Shown in pieces: positions 1 to 10,971 of a DNA stretch of 64,000 nt. The position numbers and the translations under genes are program-made. Below the pieces are notes generated by a model. The model saw only the letters and a program-made list of their open reading frames with translations. It had not been told where the DNA came from and made no database searches. Numbering within the stretch: position 1 is the first letter of the stretch; each line of letters begins with the position of its first letter. Source of the DNA: Chamaecyparis obtusa (taxonomy: Eukaryota; Streptophyta; Pinopsida; Cupressales; Cupressaceae); the NCBI GenBank assembly GCA_027943335.1, contig BSBK01002161.1, positions 1,185,001 through 1,249,000 of the forward strand. Direction: 5' to 3'.

Positions 1-46
1 GAGAAGGAACATTCAAGGAAAGCTTAGCAGCTTGAGTAAGATCTCT

Positions 47-1327
47 ATGGATATGGATCAACTTCAGAAGAATCTTGAAGAAGCTCTTGAACAGATTGAT
101 ATGTTTACTGATGAAAGAAACTCCTTAAGAAGAAAATATGAAGATGCAAAGAATGCTATTGACAAATTAAAAGGTGAGATTGAAGATCTGAAATTTGAAA
201 AGAAATCTGATATGCTTGTTGAAGATTGTGATGAATTAAAAAAGGAAAATGAGATCCTTAAGCATGAGTTGAAGATAGTAAATCTGAAGCTTAGTATGAA
301 AGATGGAAATTTGAGATCTGATAATGAAAAATTGAAAATTGAGAATGAAGATCTGAGGTCAACACTTGAAAAGGAAATATCTGAATTTGAAAAAGTAAAA
401 GTGCAGTATGTGGAACTTGAGAAGTATAATAAAATTGTGAAAGGTGAATTAACTCAATCTAAACAACAACTTGAAAGGCTATATTCAAATAGTGGTAAGA
501 CTGGAAAACAAATTTCTTTTGAAGAACCATTCTTTGATAGGACTGGATTTGGATTTAGTATGTTTAGAACAATCCATGAAAGGAAGAAGCCAGATCTGAA
601 GACATCTGAAAGTGTGGAGGAAATAAAGCTAGATGAGAACACATTGGAAGATCCACCTAAAGAAGAACCACCTAGAGAGAAAGAAGAATCAAAGCAAGAA
701 GAATCAAAATAGGAAGAATCATCTAAAGGTATGCAAAGAGAATTCAAAGGTAGATGTTTTGCTTGTAATACTATTGGGCACATGAAGAGAGATTGCACAG
801 GTAAGCAATTTAAACCTCTTAATGGACATTGTTACAATTGTCATAGTTTTAGACACAGAGCTAACGAATGTAGAAGACCTAAAGTAATTTTGAATAATTA
901 TGATAGAATGATTGGGAATACTAACAATGTAGATAAGAAATCTATTGAAGAAATGAATCAAAGAAAAGTGGTAGTATGTTTTAGATGCAACAAAATAGGA
1001 CATATTGCTAGAAATTGTAGGTCACAAATTAACCAGCAAGGATAGAGATTTGGAAATAATGGAATCGTTTGTCAGATATGCAACAAGTTTGGACACTCAG
1101 CAAGATTTTGCAGAATGAACAATGGAGGTTATCATCATAACCCTAACCCTAGGAACAATGCAAGAAGGAATGAAAATGCAAGAAACAAAGAGAAAGGTTG
1201 ATGTAGCAATAAAGATGAAGTAAAATTTGATAAAGGCACAGATCAAGGAGGTATAGTCAGCACTGAAAGTAGTTAGGATGGTAATGTAACTAATGGTAAG
1301 GATGAATCTTTACCTGACCCTTCTTAA
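47..1327 (+). pseudogene. gag: Gag remnant: coiled coil plus four CCHC zinc knuckles
   Basis: One frame of 426 codons runs from ATG at 47 to TAA at 1325-1327, interrupted by stops at about 710, 1042, 1200 and 1273. Residues 1-150 are a Lys/Glu/Leu-rich coiled coil. An F-D-R-T-G-F-G-F segment follows, like the D-K-T-G-L-G-F seen in SIRE-type copia gags (from memory). Then come four knuckles of the CX2CX4HX4C type: CFACNTIGHMKRDC, CYNCHSFRHRANEC, CFRCNKIGHIARNC and CQICNKFGHSARFC. The globular N-terminal part of normal copia gag is absent, because the coiled coil starts just after the primer site. It probably bound RNA and assembled with a helper gag (inference). The frame is intact apart from nonsense codons. 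Confidence 0.82.
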
Positions 1328-1444
1328 AGTACTTAAATTATGTAAGTTTCTGTAGTTTAGGACTTAGGATTAGTGTAGATTAGGAATTTGAATGAGTTAA
1401 GTTTTTCACAATTAGATATAGGTTTATTATGTTGTACTAATGCT

Positions 1445-1620
1445 ATGGTTAAATGTGCAAAAGAAAATATTGTGTTTTGTGAGGTTGCATAAAGTTTTAT
1501 GGTTACAAGTTTGCAAAATCATATTTTTGAGGTTTTACTTGCAAAATGAATGAATGCGATGTCAGATCGAGTTAATGTGAAGTGTTATAAGGTCAAAATC
1601 AAAGTTATCATGATTACAAA
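1445..1620 (+). pseudogene. Small conserved ORF between gag and the long ORF
   Basis: A short frame starts with ATGGTTAAATGTGC and is broken by in-frame stops. The same position in element H (42225-42437, minus strand) holds an open 70-codon frame whose start matches: M-V-K, then N-I-(V/M)-F-C-E-(V/I)-A, then S-F. An N-A-M-(S/T)-D motif also lies further on in both. The function is unknown and there is no recognisable domain. Conservation in two copies suggests it was once translated, but a leader or spacer role is possible. Confidence 0.4.
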
Positions 1621-1708
1621 GTGATTGAAAAGAGATTTGAAAGAAGAAAAAGCGAGTTGAGGATAATTTGAAGAAGTTTGGAAGCAATTTGCAGCGTCGA
1701 TCATAATG

Positions 1709-1762
1709 AAACCCTAGATTTGCAAAGTTGAGGTATTTTTTGATCTTTAATCAGTTGATAAG
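1709..1762 (+). promoter_or_regulatory. Telobox-containing leader before the long ORF
   Basis: AAACCCTAG at 1709-1717 is followed by GTTGAGGTATTTT and then the ATG at 1763. Element H has a related leader in the same place (AGCCCTAA, then TTGAGGTATTTT, then ATG). AAACCCTA boxes are common in promoters and 5' UTRs of plant housekeeping genes. The block may be the leader of a captured host gene or an internal promoter (inference). Confidence 0.3.
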
Positions 1763-4700
1763 ATGGATATTTCTATGGTTCATAATGTTAAGGATAAGAA
1801 TAGACCTAAGATTAAGAAAGAACCAATAGAACCAACTGAAATTGATAACAGTCTAGCACTATCATCCGTATTAGACGGAGTATTGCACATTGAGAATGTT
1901 AAAGGATATTTAGGTTGCAAGTTTGAAACTTTGGGAGATGCAGATTTTAGTGATGATTACAGGAGATTGTACAATCAAGACATGTCAGTTAAACCAGCTT
2001 ATGGGAACCTAGAGAACAATGAAATTATCAAATATTCCATGAAGTATGAATTTAATGATGAGGAATGTACCAAGATCATTTTAAGTAGAATCCACAATGG
2101 GAAATTCTGGATGGAGGATAGAGTTATTGATATAACTGCCGACCTAATTCATGATGTTACTGGATTATCAAAAGTTGGAGAGATTCCACTTAATGAAAAG
2201 AACATGAGAAATATTGTTTTAGACAACACTGGATCTAGTTATAATGGTAGAGGAATTGCGATAAGTAAGATTAAGCAAGATGATGTTAGGTACCTTTGCA
2301 AGATCCTAACAACTAAATTCTGTGGTAGTTCAAGGGAAGATGACATGGCTGCAAGAATGGTTCATGTAGCTTATCTTATGTGTATTGAGAAGAAACAAGT
2401 AGACCTATGTGAAATTTTGAAAATTCAGTTATTTGAGAACTTAGAAAAGATTAAGAAGGCTAAGTACACACAGTTTAGGTTTTCATCTCTGATAACCTAT
2501 ATGTTTTTCCATATTTTGAGAAGATTTCCTTACATAGTTGATTGGAGTGACAATGTGAACACAATGGAAAGAATAAACTCAGTCTACATGAAGCACCTTT
2601 TTGATAAAGTTAATGACAGTGTGAAGCTTGTATTGAAGACTTTTCAGAATATTGTTAAGAAAAAATCAAGGATTCCTCAATCCTTAGTTGAAAAGCATAA
2701 AGATGACATTTTTTTTATGGTAGACACTGATTTCACCTACATTGAAGTAGTTAAGCCTAGAATGGAATTCATAGACCCTCTTGGCTATGAAATATCTGAA
2801 GCAAAAACAGTAGGATATGTGAATAGATTGTTAAAGTGTGAGTTGGATGGTCATGCAAATAGGTTTGGAACCTATGAAGAGAATTTCAACTCTGCAATAA
2901 GTTTCAAAGAAAAGAAGCAATCTAGTAAGAGAGTTGAATCTACTATGAAGAAAATATTGAAAGAATCAGGTATGTCAAGTCATGAGTTTGACATAGCTAA
3001 GAAGACTGCAGAAGCCTTGAAGCAAAGTGAAAATCTTGTAATTTCACCTAAGGCATCTAGTGCATATCCTGTTGATCCTATTGCAGTAAAGGTAAAAGTT
3101 GAAGTACCTGAAAAAGATGAAGGAGATAAATCTTTTTCTCCTAGCAAAAGAGTAAAAGTGAGAGCAACAGGACCCGGCAAGAGACAGAAAGTGATTGTAC
3201 CACCTATACCTAGAAATGTAGCAGTAATTAAAGATGATGATGTAGTTTCAATCAAGAAGAAAACTTGGAAACCAAGAATTGAAAGAGTTAATGAAGATAT
3301 ATTGAAGCATGGAGACTTCACTAAGCTGAATAAATTCTATGATCTATATGGATCATTTGACAGATTGAATTTTGAAAATGCAATGATTACACATATGATT
3401 GTGATAGATAAGAAACTTAGCACTATTCATGGTAAGATCCCAGAAGATTTGTATAACAGACTTGTAAATAGAAAATAGAGAGCACAAGAAGAGGACATAA
3501 AGATGAGAGAACATGTAATCAGATAGTTCTATGAAGTTGAGGATGAAGATCATTTGAAGAGATTCTTGAAGTCTCTTGGAACTTTATTGAGAACTAAGAG
3601 AAGAACAATCCTTATAATGGGAGGCAAAAAGGAGGAAGTACAGAAAGAGACAGAGCAAGCAGTAATGCAAGTTCTTGCAGATATAGTTGTAGGAAAGTAG
3701 AAGCAATCAGAGGAACTGCATGCAGAGGAAGTTGGTATTGAAGAAGTTCCATCTTCTTCACATATCAATATTGGCAAAGAATTAATGGACATTAAAGGAA
3801 CCAAAGTGACACTAGAGTCAGATGATGCAGCATTTCATGATCTAGGAAACATTTTTGACAATTTGGCTTTAGAAGAGCAAGAGAAGATTACAGAATCAGA
3901 AAAGGATACAGAGGCAGTGGAAGCACCAGCAATATCAGAATCAGTTCCAGCAGAACAGACAGTTAAAGGTAAACAAATTTTGACAAAGGTCACTACCCCT
4001 AGTGCACCTGACAGTAAGAAGAGACAAATTGGTTCAATTTTTGAAGACCTTGGAAAAGAAGTTGAAGATGATGATCAGCTTGAGTTCATCACATCTCTTA
4101 ATAAAATTATTGGAAAGAATAAGAAGGTGAAGGACCTTGAAGGAAAAGTTATATTTTTGACAAAGAAACTTGAGAGTGTGATCAGCACTAAGGTATCTGA
4201 ATCGGATCCACTTGAGAAAGCTAAAACAGTAATAAACTCTTTTGACTCTGAATTTTCTAACTTAAAGGATATTGCTAGAATAAAAGTTAGAAAGACTTTG
4301 AAGCAGAAATGCAACAAAATTTAAGTGTAAATATTCGAAATGATATTGGTAATTTGGATGTATGCATAAATAATTTGAGGAAACATTTCAAGACTGGAAA
4401 GAGTTTGTATATACAATGCACAAAATCAAAAATCCTAACAGCTGAAGAAGATAAGAAGATCAGAGAGAAGATAGATACAATTTCAGCTAAAACAAACACC
4501 TTGTCAAGCCCAAATGTAAAGATAAGTTCTATAGAGAAGAACATAAGGAAGTTAAATGATGAAATCAGAATGTTAGCAAAGGAGAAGAATAGAAAGATGC
4601 TTAGGATTAACATCTTGAGAGAGAACATCTCAATCAAGACCTCAATTGTTGATGACCAGATTGAGAAGTGTCTTTCAGCAAAGACATCTTTTCAGAAGTT

Positions 4701-4857
4701 TAGCTTCAATTCCCTGCAAGCTTGTCAGACAGCATCATACGGATTGAGTACTCTACTCAATGTTGTTGAATCCATCAGAAAGATATGGGAGAAAAATTTT
4801 GAATCATGGAAGTTAGAGTTTGGTGACTGTGTTGCAAGCCTACCGGCTTTGCAATAG
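1763..4857 (+). pseudogene. Long unknown ORF of the non-autonomous element (ORF2), copy D
   Basis: The frame opens at ATG 1763 and ends with ...SLPALQ-stop at 4857, 3095 nt in all. It is open for 571 codons to TAG 3476-3478, has further TAG stops near 3523 and 3698, and shifts frame once near 4300. Residues 115-260 form the best conserved block (FWMEDRVIDI; REDDMAARMVH; TQFRFSSLITYMFFHILRR). Its layout recalls the 'putative plant transposon protein' family (Pfam Transposase_32), but that is my impression and not a search result. Residues about 459-475 are Lys/Arg-rich and could be a nuclear-localisation signal (SKRVK...GKRQK). The C-terminal third is acidic and coiled-coil. No polymerase, integrase or protease motif is present. 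Copy H has the same length and is clearly alike in protein sequence throughout. Confidence 0.75.
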
Positions 4858-5103
4858 CTGATAACAAGGTATAAAGTTTTTTTTTTGCAATTTTTGTACA
4901 CCCTATCTTTGTCATTGTTGTCAAAGGGGGAGAGATAGTAGAAAATTGAATATATGTTGAGGAAGGATACTCATAGGGGGAGCTATTCTATGGAGTACAA
5001 TATTGTATATGTGTTGTATAACTTTTGGCCACAATTTTGTGTAAATACTTTGAAGTTTTGTTTGCACACATAGCCAATTTTCCCATATGTTGCCACCAAT
5101 GAC
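4858..5103 (+). other. 3' untranslated region of D with polypurine-like repeats
   Basis: Non-coding stretch between the long ORF and the polypurine tract. It carries extra copies of the purine motif, TCAAAGGGGGAG near 4920 and ATAGGGGGAG near 4974, before the true tract at 5104. Confidence 0.6.
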
Positions 5104-5115
5104 AAAGGGGGAGAT
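5104..5115 (+). other. Polypurine tract of D
   Basis: AAAGGGGGAGAT lies directly against the TGTTGG start of the 3' LTR. The same tract sits at the same position in copia element J (63902-63913) and in H, so plus-strand DNA priming can be shared. Confidence 0.85.
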
Positions 5116-6132
5116 TGTTGGCAATTTGGCTAATGTGGATGCATAGATGTTGTCATTATGGAAACATATGATCTCTATTAAGAGCGCAGAATCTGGAATG
5201 CAAGTATGGCAAGTTGAAGGAAGAAATTGTCTAAGTATGGATACAGTGATCCTGACAGAGCACTCGATGAAGATTTAGTTGGTGACGTCCACTGGAGCAA
5301 TATTTCTGTTTGCATAGTGAACTAAAGCTTCTACAGAGTATGAGGATACCCCATCTCAGTGCGCATAAAGTTTGGAGCAGTACGGACAAAGTTATTCAAA
5401 GTTTACCAAAGATAGTTTTTGCAGACAGAACAGTTTTGGAGACAGTATTAGCGAAAGAGTTAAGGGATTATTTTTTGCTTGTCAAATTAATGACTTAACA
5501 TTATGAAGGGATGACATCCTAGATGTTTACTCTTGGATAAATATTTTGGAAGCCGACCATGTAAAGTTATTAGCTCTAATAACTCATATATTAGGCATAC
5601 TTGAAATGTAATGAAAATATATGTGATGTGTAAAAAGAAAGAAAAGATAACTTGTGATAGTTGTATATTGTGATAGCAGTAAAGGCTATTGATGCAAAGT
5701 TGTAAGCAGTACCATATTACAATCAGAAACATTTTGTATTACCTATTTGGGCAGTGAGCTCAGCTAGTGATCAGGTTTTGTAATCTAACTCCTAACAGGG
5801 TTAAGGCTTCTAACAAGGCCTAAAGTCCTTTCACCAGGACAAATCTACTATATATTGTAAACTGAATCCTAACAGGGTCCAATATCCTTAACAAGATACT
5901 TTTGATTAGTGATCTTTGTGGGTACCATCCCCACTGGGGTTTTCCCTTGGCCAGGGTTTCCTCAAAAACATATCATGTGTTATGAGTTCTTTCTATTTAC
6001 TGCTATGTTTGTTAATTAGCTTGATAATCTTTGTATGCACTAAAGTAATCTGTTATATCCATAAGTGGGCAAAAGAAAAAGTTTGTGAAATACTGATTCA
6101 CCCCCCCCTCTCAATATTTCCTATTTCTAACA
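5116..6132 (+). repeat. 3' LTR of element D (1017 bp)
   Basis: Starts TGTTGG and ends CTAACA, with the usual TG...CA termini. It contains repeated CCTAACAGGGT boxes (about 5790-5880), the block GTGGGTACCATCCCCACTGG with GGTTTTCCC after it near 5919-5950, and a GATTCACCCCCCCCTCTC run near the end. It is homologous to the LTRs of H in reverse orientation. Confidence 0.88.
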
Positions 6133-6137
6133 ATTTC

Positions 6138-7270
6138 ACCTTTCTTAACTAGTACATCTTCCATTTTAAGAGAAATTTATACTATCTTGTCAAATGTAGA
6201 TGGGACTTGCATTTGAATATTGTAGTTCAATTTAGGAATGAGATTGTTGATAAAGATGTCCATTTTCTCAGATTTGGGTATTTGACGTGGATATTTAGAA
6301 TATATTTTCCTCCGTCTCTGAAGGAAAGTGAGGAATGGTTCTCCTTTTTTTTTTGTTTCATGTTGCAGAGATCTATCATGGTCACAAAGTGTTGTATATT
6401 GTATGAACATTATTGAAGGAACAGTTTGATCACTTCATCAAAAGTTTTGATTCTAGTAGGAAGTTTTGAAAACCATTCAATTGCTTGACCACCAAGACTT
6501 CATGGGAAGAGACACATTAGATAATTTTTTTCATGCATGAATTCCATACAAAGAGCATAGAATTCTTGTACATGGTCTTGAGGATCAGAGTTTATAGTAT
6601 ATTTATCAAATTTGGGAATTCAACTCTGGAAGGAAATGGAAGCATGTATAGATTCTTGTCAAAGAGAAATGGATAAATTATGTCAAGAGAATATTTCATA
6701 GTAGGTTTATCTTGTTCCCTTTTCATCTCTTGCATCTGAGTTTGTAAAGATTGCAATTATTTAGTTATGAGTGACAAATGTGTCTCTTCCTCTTTAGTGA
6801 TGATATTGTCAATGTTAAAGTCCATAGGAAGTTTAGCTCCTTCTTTAAAAAGGTCAAGAAAATATTTCTCCTTATCTTTCATAAGAATATTCATCATCTT
6901 ATGAAAGTTTTTATCATTTCAATATTTCTCTATTGTTTCATCATCCAATTCAGAGTCATTGGATGAACTATCATGGCATTTATTGTCTCTTTCTTGATAG
7001 CAGTGTTTGGAGCCCTCATTTTATTATTTTTCTCTAGACATGTTGAGAATTTTTTTATCACCCTGATTGGAAAATGGGTCTTGATTAAAACTAGAAGGAT
7101 TACCTGGTGATGCTAGTTGATCAAATATTGGTTGTTTAGAATTTGAAGTTTCTGGATGTTCTTGGAAAAATGGGTTTAGGTTCCTTTTGTACTCAAGTCG
7201 TAAGGTTCTTCTTGTATAAGGGTGTCTCATAGGTGACCGTGATCTGTCACTAGATGAATAGTCTAGGCCA
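6138..7270 (-). pseudogene. gag: Ty3/gypsy Gag fragment
   Basis: Reading down the minus strand from about 7270, an N-terminal piece (TRRTLRLEYKRNLNPFF) is followed by the retrotransposon gag core in broken frames: FSKLPTRIKTFDEVIKLF, then CDHDRSLQHETKKKGEPF, KYPRQIPKSEKMDIFINNL and NIQMQVPSTFDK. These match the usual gypsy gag pattern of a W-F-x-x-L-P helix, N-I-Q-H and E-x-F-x-x-F-x-x-R. The protein would form the particle shell. Several stops and frame changes show it is dead. The C-terminal part is removed by element D. Confidence 0.75.
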
Positions 7271-8339
7271 AGTATTTTAGGTTGTTTTTATTCCTATTTA
7301 TGAAGGTTTTTGGTTTGGACATGCATGAAAGATTGATGTGATTGATAGCTAAGACTGATAAGGTTTTATAATTAAATCGAAGATGATTAAGTGACTTTGT
7401 CTCAAAAGATGAATGAATGATGAGATTGAGGTTTGATTGTTGATAAAGATGATAAGGTTTGATGAGAAACTAGGTACAAGGTATCAGAATTAAGGCTAAG
7501 CCACCTAACTAGGTGACACTCGTGACTCAAGTTTGGACAACAAGATTGATGTTGATTAGATGGAAGACAAGATAAGTTTTCTCATAGATTAGGACAAGGA
7601 TTGACAAACCAAGTAGATGTGATATAGAATCATAGGTATAAGTTCTCTGATAGATGTATACTACCCACAAGACTGATTAGAAAGTATTTGAGTAGATCTG
7701 AAAATGGAAAATTGGGTCAAAATAAGCTCTCTAATCCAAAAAGTTTATAGGCTTGTACGATAAAATGCAGGCTCATACCACATAGAAGGAGGTCCAAGAC
7801 AATAAACTAGTATTTGTGATTGAAAAATTGCTAGAAAGATCAAGGTGGGCAATAACTTGTATGACAAGATGCTAGCAATGATCAAGATGTGCAGGACAAG
7901 AGGGTTTTTCCACTGAGTTTTGAACGGTTTCGATCATTTTTTTTTGTAATTTTCCAAGTTTTTAGTTTCCCAATGTTGTGTTAGTTTTCAATTATTTTTG
8001 GTTTGTTTTGCAAGTGATTTAATGATTAACAAGCACATAAGACATGCAGTATAAAGGGGAATCCAAATACAAGCTATTCTAAGGACACTAGCGTAGGAAG
8101 AAAACTATTTCTTACTAACTTAGGTACACACCCAATAGCTAATTAGAATACGGTCACTAGAGAAAACACTATAGATCTCTCAATGTTGTATTAGCCAACT
8201 CCAAGTGCTAACGGGGGCACAATATGGCAAGTTTCTTGGGGGAGTTACTATCTCCCTTGCATAAATATTATCAACCTTTTAGAGGTAGATTAGGTAGCTT
8301 TTGTTCTTAGGGTTCATAGTCAGGGCATCCATACGTATC

Positions 8340-8562
8340 TATCCCCCATAGTCCCACAAGTAGGATTAATGCCTATAGCCCTACGAGTACTCAAATAACG
8401 CAGTCTTGTAAACAGGATTGAGCCTCACAACCCTACGCATATCATAGTATATTCCACTTGTAGTCTCATAAATAAGATTGAGGCAAAAAATCCCTACAAG
8501 AACTTAGATCACACAATCTTGCAAGTAGGATTGAGGCTTCTCAACCCTATGCATATCAAAGC
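8340..8562 (-). repeat. Degenerate direct repeats of about 55-60 bp
   Basis: Four imperfect units each contain a (C/T)AAGTAGGATT-GAGGC-like segment followed by a CCCTACG or CCCTATG segment (for example near 8352, 8405, 8470 and 8518). Confidence 0.5.
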
Positions 8563-9303
8563 ACATAGAATAGAAATAACCACATCCTTCAAGACTTTAA
8601 GCTCAAGGATACATTTGATTATAGTTGGTCGGAAGGGTCGGGTTTGCCTATTCCCACTTGAGTCATTCCTGTGAGATATTTCCCTCAACGAAAAACTTTC
8701 TAAAAGGTACAAATGCCACAAACATAAAAGTTTCAAGGGTTTGGATTTTTGATTGTTTATACAAACAAGAGCATACTCTCCTACCTCTACATTTTTTGAA
8801 AACACATCATAGATGCATGTTCAATTACCCAACCCATTTCTAATGATCAATTGGATGCTTCTAGATTTTTGATTGTCTATACAAACAAGAGAATAATCCC
8901 CTAACACCGAATTAAACACAAAAAATGAATCTTTTAAGATGCCTAAAAGAAATAATTATGAAGACACGATGATTGTTTGTATCTCCTTAGGCAACCTACA
9001 AAATTGATTTTCCAGTAGTCTTTTCAAGTTTATCTTGGAAAAACATTTTGCAAGAATTAGGTTAGGCGATTCAAAAGATTAGGAAAACCAGAGGACAAGA
9101 AAGGGTCAACGTTAGCAACAATCAAATCCAATCAAGAAATAGGGACCCGATTTATCAAAATAGACTAGTTTTCAAAAATATAATTGTTTCAACCATTATT
9201 TGTCATCCAAATTAAAATCATAGAGAACAAACCCCCATTAGACTTTCAAGAGATTTCTAGAAATGTAAAAAAAATTTAGGAAAATTCAATGATTTGCATC
9301 TAG

Positions 9304-9860
9304 AATTAATTTTTTTTTATGAAAAATTATTAAAAAATTTATAAATCATAGAAAAGTGATTAGAAAAATCTAAATTTTTGTTGTATACTCCCGATATCAA
9401 CCCCAGCCTGCAATAAACATTTTATCATACAATTCCTTGATCTGTGCCCAAAATTAATTTTTTTTATGAAAAATCATTAAAAAAATTTATAAATAGCCAA
9501 AAATTAATCAGAAAAAATTGATTTTTTTTATTGTAGACTCTTGATATCAACTCCAACTTGCAACAAAAATTTTATTATAAAATTCCTTCATTTATGCCCA
9601 TAATTATTTTTTTTATGAAAAATCATAAAAAATTATAAATTGCCTAAAAGTGATCAGAAAAATATGAATTTTTTTATTGTAGACACTTGACATCAACCCT
9701 AACCTGAAATAATAATTTGATCATATAATTCCTTGATTTGTGCTCAGAATTAATTTTTTATGAAAAATCATAAAAAAATTTATAAATCACCGAAAAGTGT
9801 CAGAAAAATCTAAATTTTTTACTATAGAACTTGATATCAACCCTAACCTATAGTAAGAAT
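9304..9860 (-). repeat. Tandem array, period about 146-150 bp, nearly four copies
   Basis: Units begin AATTAATTTTTT-TATGAAAAAT at 9304, 9452, 9602 and 9748. Each continues with a conserved ATAAAT...GTGATCAGAAAAAT...TGATATCAACCC order and ends ATTCCTTGATTTGTGCCCA. The last unit is partial. Confidence 0.82.
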
Positions 9861-9991
9861 TTAATTGAAAAATTGCAATTTTTTTCAGGAGATATGACAA
9901 AATCTTTAAAAACTTGCATGCAAAAACATATCAGCAAAGAAAACTCATTGATCCAAAAATCGAGAATTTGATGCCAAAAATTGATGTCCAA

Positions 9992-10008
9992 CTCCACGGT
10001 GGGTGCCA
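9992..10008 (-). other. Primer binding site of element C
   Basis: On the minus strand TGGCACCCACCGTGGAG lies a few bases after the LTR end. It resembles the TGGCGCCCACCGTGG primer region of plant gypsy elements. Confidence 0.65.
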
Positions 10009-10012
10009 AAAA

Positions 10013-10971
10013 TGTGTGTGTGAAATTTGTACCTGCAAGCTATAATCACAAACACTCAATAGATCCTTGCATGTATGGTTAGGTGATCAATAATCAGATA
10101 AGTAAACATATTGAAAAACTATACATATCAACCTATTGCCTTCTATTCAACATGAGTATGGCGCTCTCAAATTTTTCAAGCATAATAGTGACTATAGACA
10201 ACAATTGAAATGAAATATTTAAATGAAATGTATATTAATCTATTTTTTTGAATTTTTGATGCAAATAAGATAAGAAATTGAGCTATATTCTATGGAAGAA
10301 CATGATTTTTAAGCTAAATATGATATGCAAATAACAACTAAATAATAAGAATATGCAATTTATGCACAATAGCTTCACCAGAATGTCTTTACTCCAAATT
10401 GCACATACTGAATGAGAGGAGGAACCTTTTGTTTTATAAGAAACCTGATAAAATCGATGGTCAAGATTGATTTGGGATGAATGATCCAGATTTTCCCAAA
10501 GTTGAGTTTAAAGCATGCAAGCTGAGTTGATTGGTTGTTTTTTGAGTCTGATTATGAGTTAATATCGATTGATGATCAAGTTAACAACTTTTTTTCCCCT
10601 TTTTTTATTTATGCAACCCCACCCTTATCTCAGTTTTCTTTTATTTCTTGTTTTTATCAATTTAGGAGATTTATCTCAATTTTAGGGATTTAATTCAATT
10701 TAATTCCTTTTTTATGTGTAAATGGAAAAATGGGTTCAATTTAATTAATGTGCTAGGACATTAAATTAATTTAATTGATTTAATTTCCTTCAATTGGCAT
10801 ATAAGGTTGATATTTAGGAATTAAAAGATTTAAATGATTTTGCAACTTTTATGATTAGATCAGATTTAATGATAGAATTGAATTGTTTTTTTGGGTTAGG
10901 AATTTTATGATTATGATCAATAATTGAGATTAGGGGTCCATGGTTTAGAAGACCAATTTTGGATGATTACA
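10013..10971 (-). repeat. 5' LTR of element C (959 bp)
   Basis: On the minus strand it begins TGTAATCATCC and ends ACACACACA next to the primer site. Only one LTR is in the window, so the left boundary is inferred from the primer site and the right one from the break in the copia protease frame. Confidence 0.7.

Larger units (their letters stand above)
1..6132 (+). mobile_element. Element D: non-autonomous copia-like LTR retrotransposon, 5' LTR outside window
   Basis: The window opens in the internal region of this element. Comparison with its relative H (37716-44869, minus strand) shows that base 1 lies a few tens of bases after the missing 5' LTR. Order: truncated gag (47-1327), small ORF (1445-1620), long unknown ORF (1763-4857), polypurine tract (5104-5115), 3' LTR (5116-6132). 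There is no protease, integrase, reverse transcriptase or RNase H. The next five bases, ATTTC (6133-6137), should be the right target-site duplication; its partner is off the window. Beyond them the sequence continues as gypsy gag on the opposite strand, so D was inserted into element C. Confidence 0.9.
7271..9991 (-). other. Long leader of element C, non-coding, with tandem repeats
   Basis: About 2.7 kb between the primer site and gag with no supportable gene. It contains degenerate repeats near 8340-8560 and a tandem array at 9304-9860, each listed separately. Long untranslated leaders are common in plant gypsy elements of the Tat/Athila group. Confidence 0.6.
6138..10971 (-). mobile_element. 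Element C: Ty3/gypsy retrotransposon, 5' part in window
   Basis: A minus-strand element with 5' LTR at 10013-10971, primer site at 9992-10008, a long leader (7271-9991) and gag (7270 down to 6138). The gag is cut by the insertion of D at 6137/6138; its remainder and the pol region should lie to the left of the window. Its right edge lies inside copia element A, in the protease codons; the five bases ATGTG at 10972-10976 are the expected duplication, whose partner is off the window. Confidence 0.82.

Noticed and set aside
1139..1153. CCCTAACCCTAGG resembling telomere repeats
   Set aside because: Only two units, and it encodes the conserved N-P-N-P-R part of gag; element H has the same protein segment.
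8300..8562. CRISPR-like repeat array
   Set aside because: Units are degenerate, without constant repeats and unique spacers, inside a plant retrotransposon leader.
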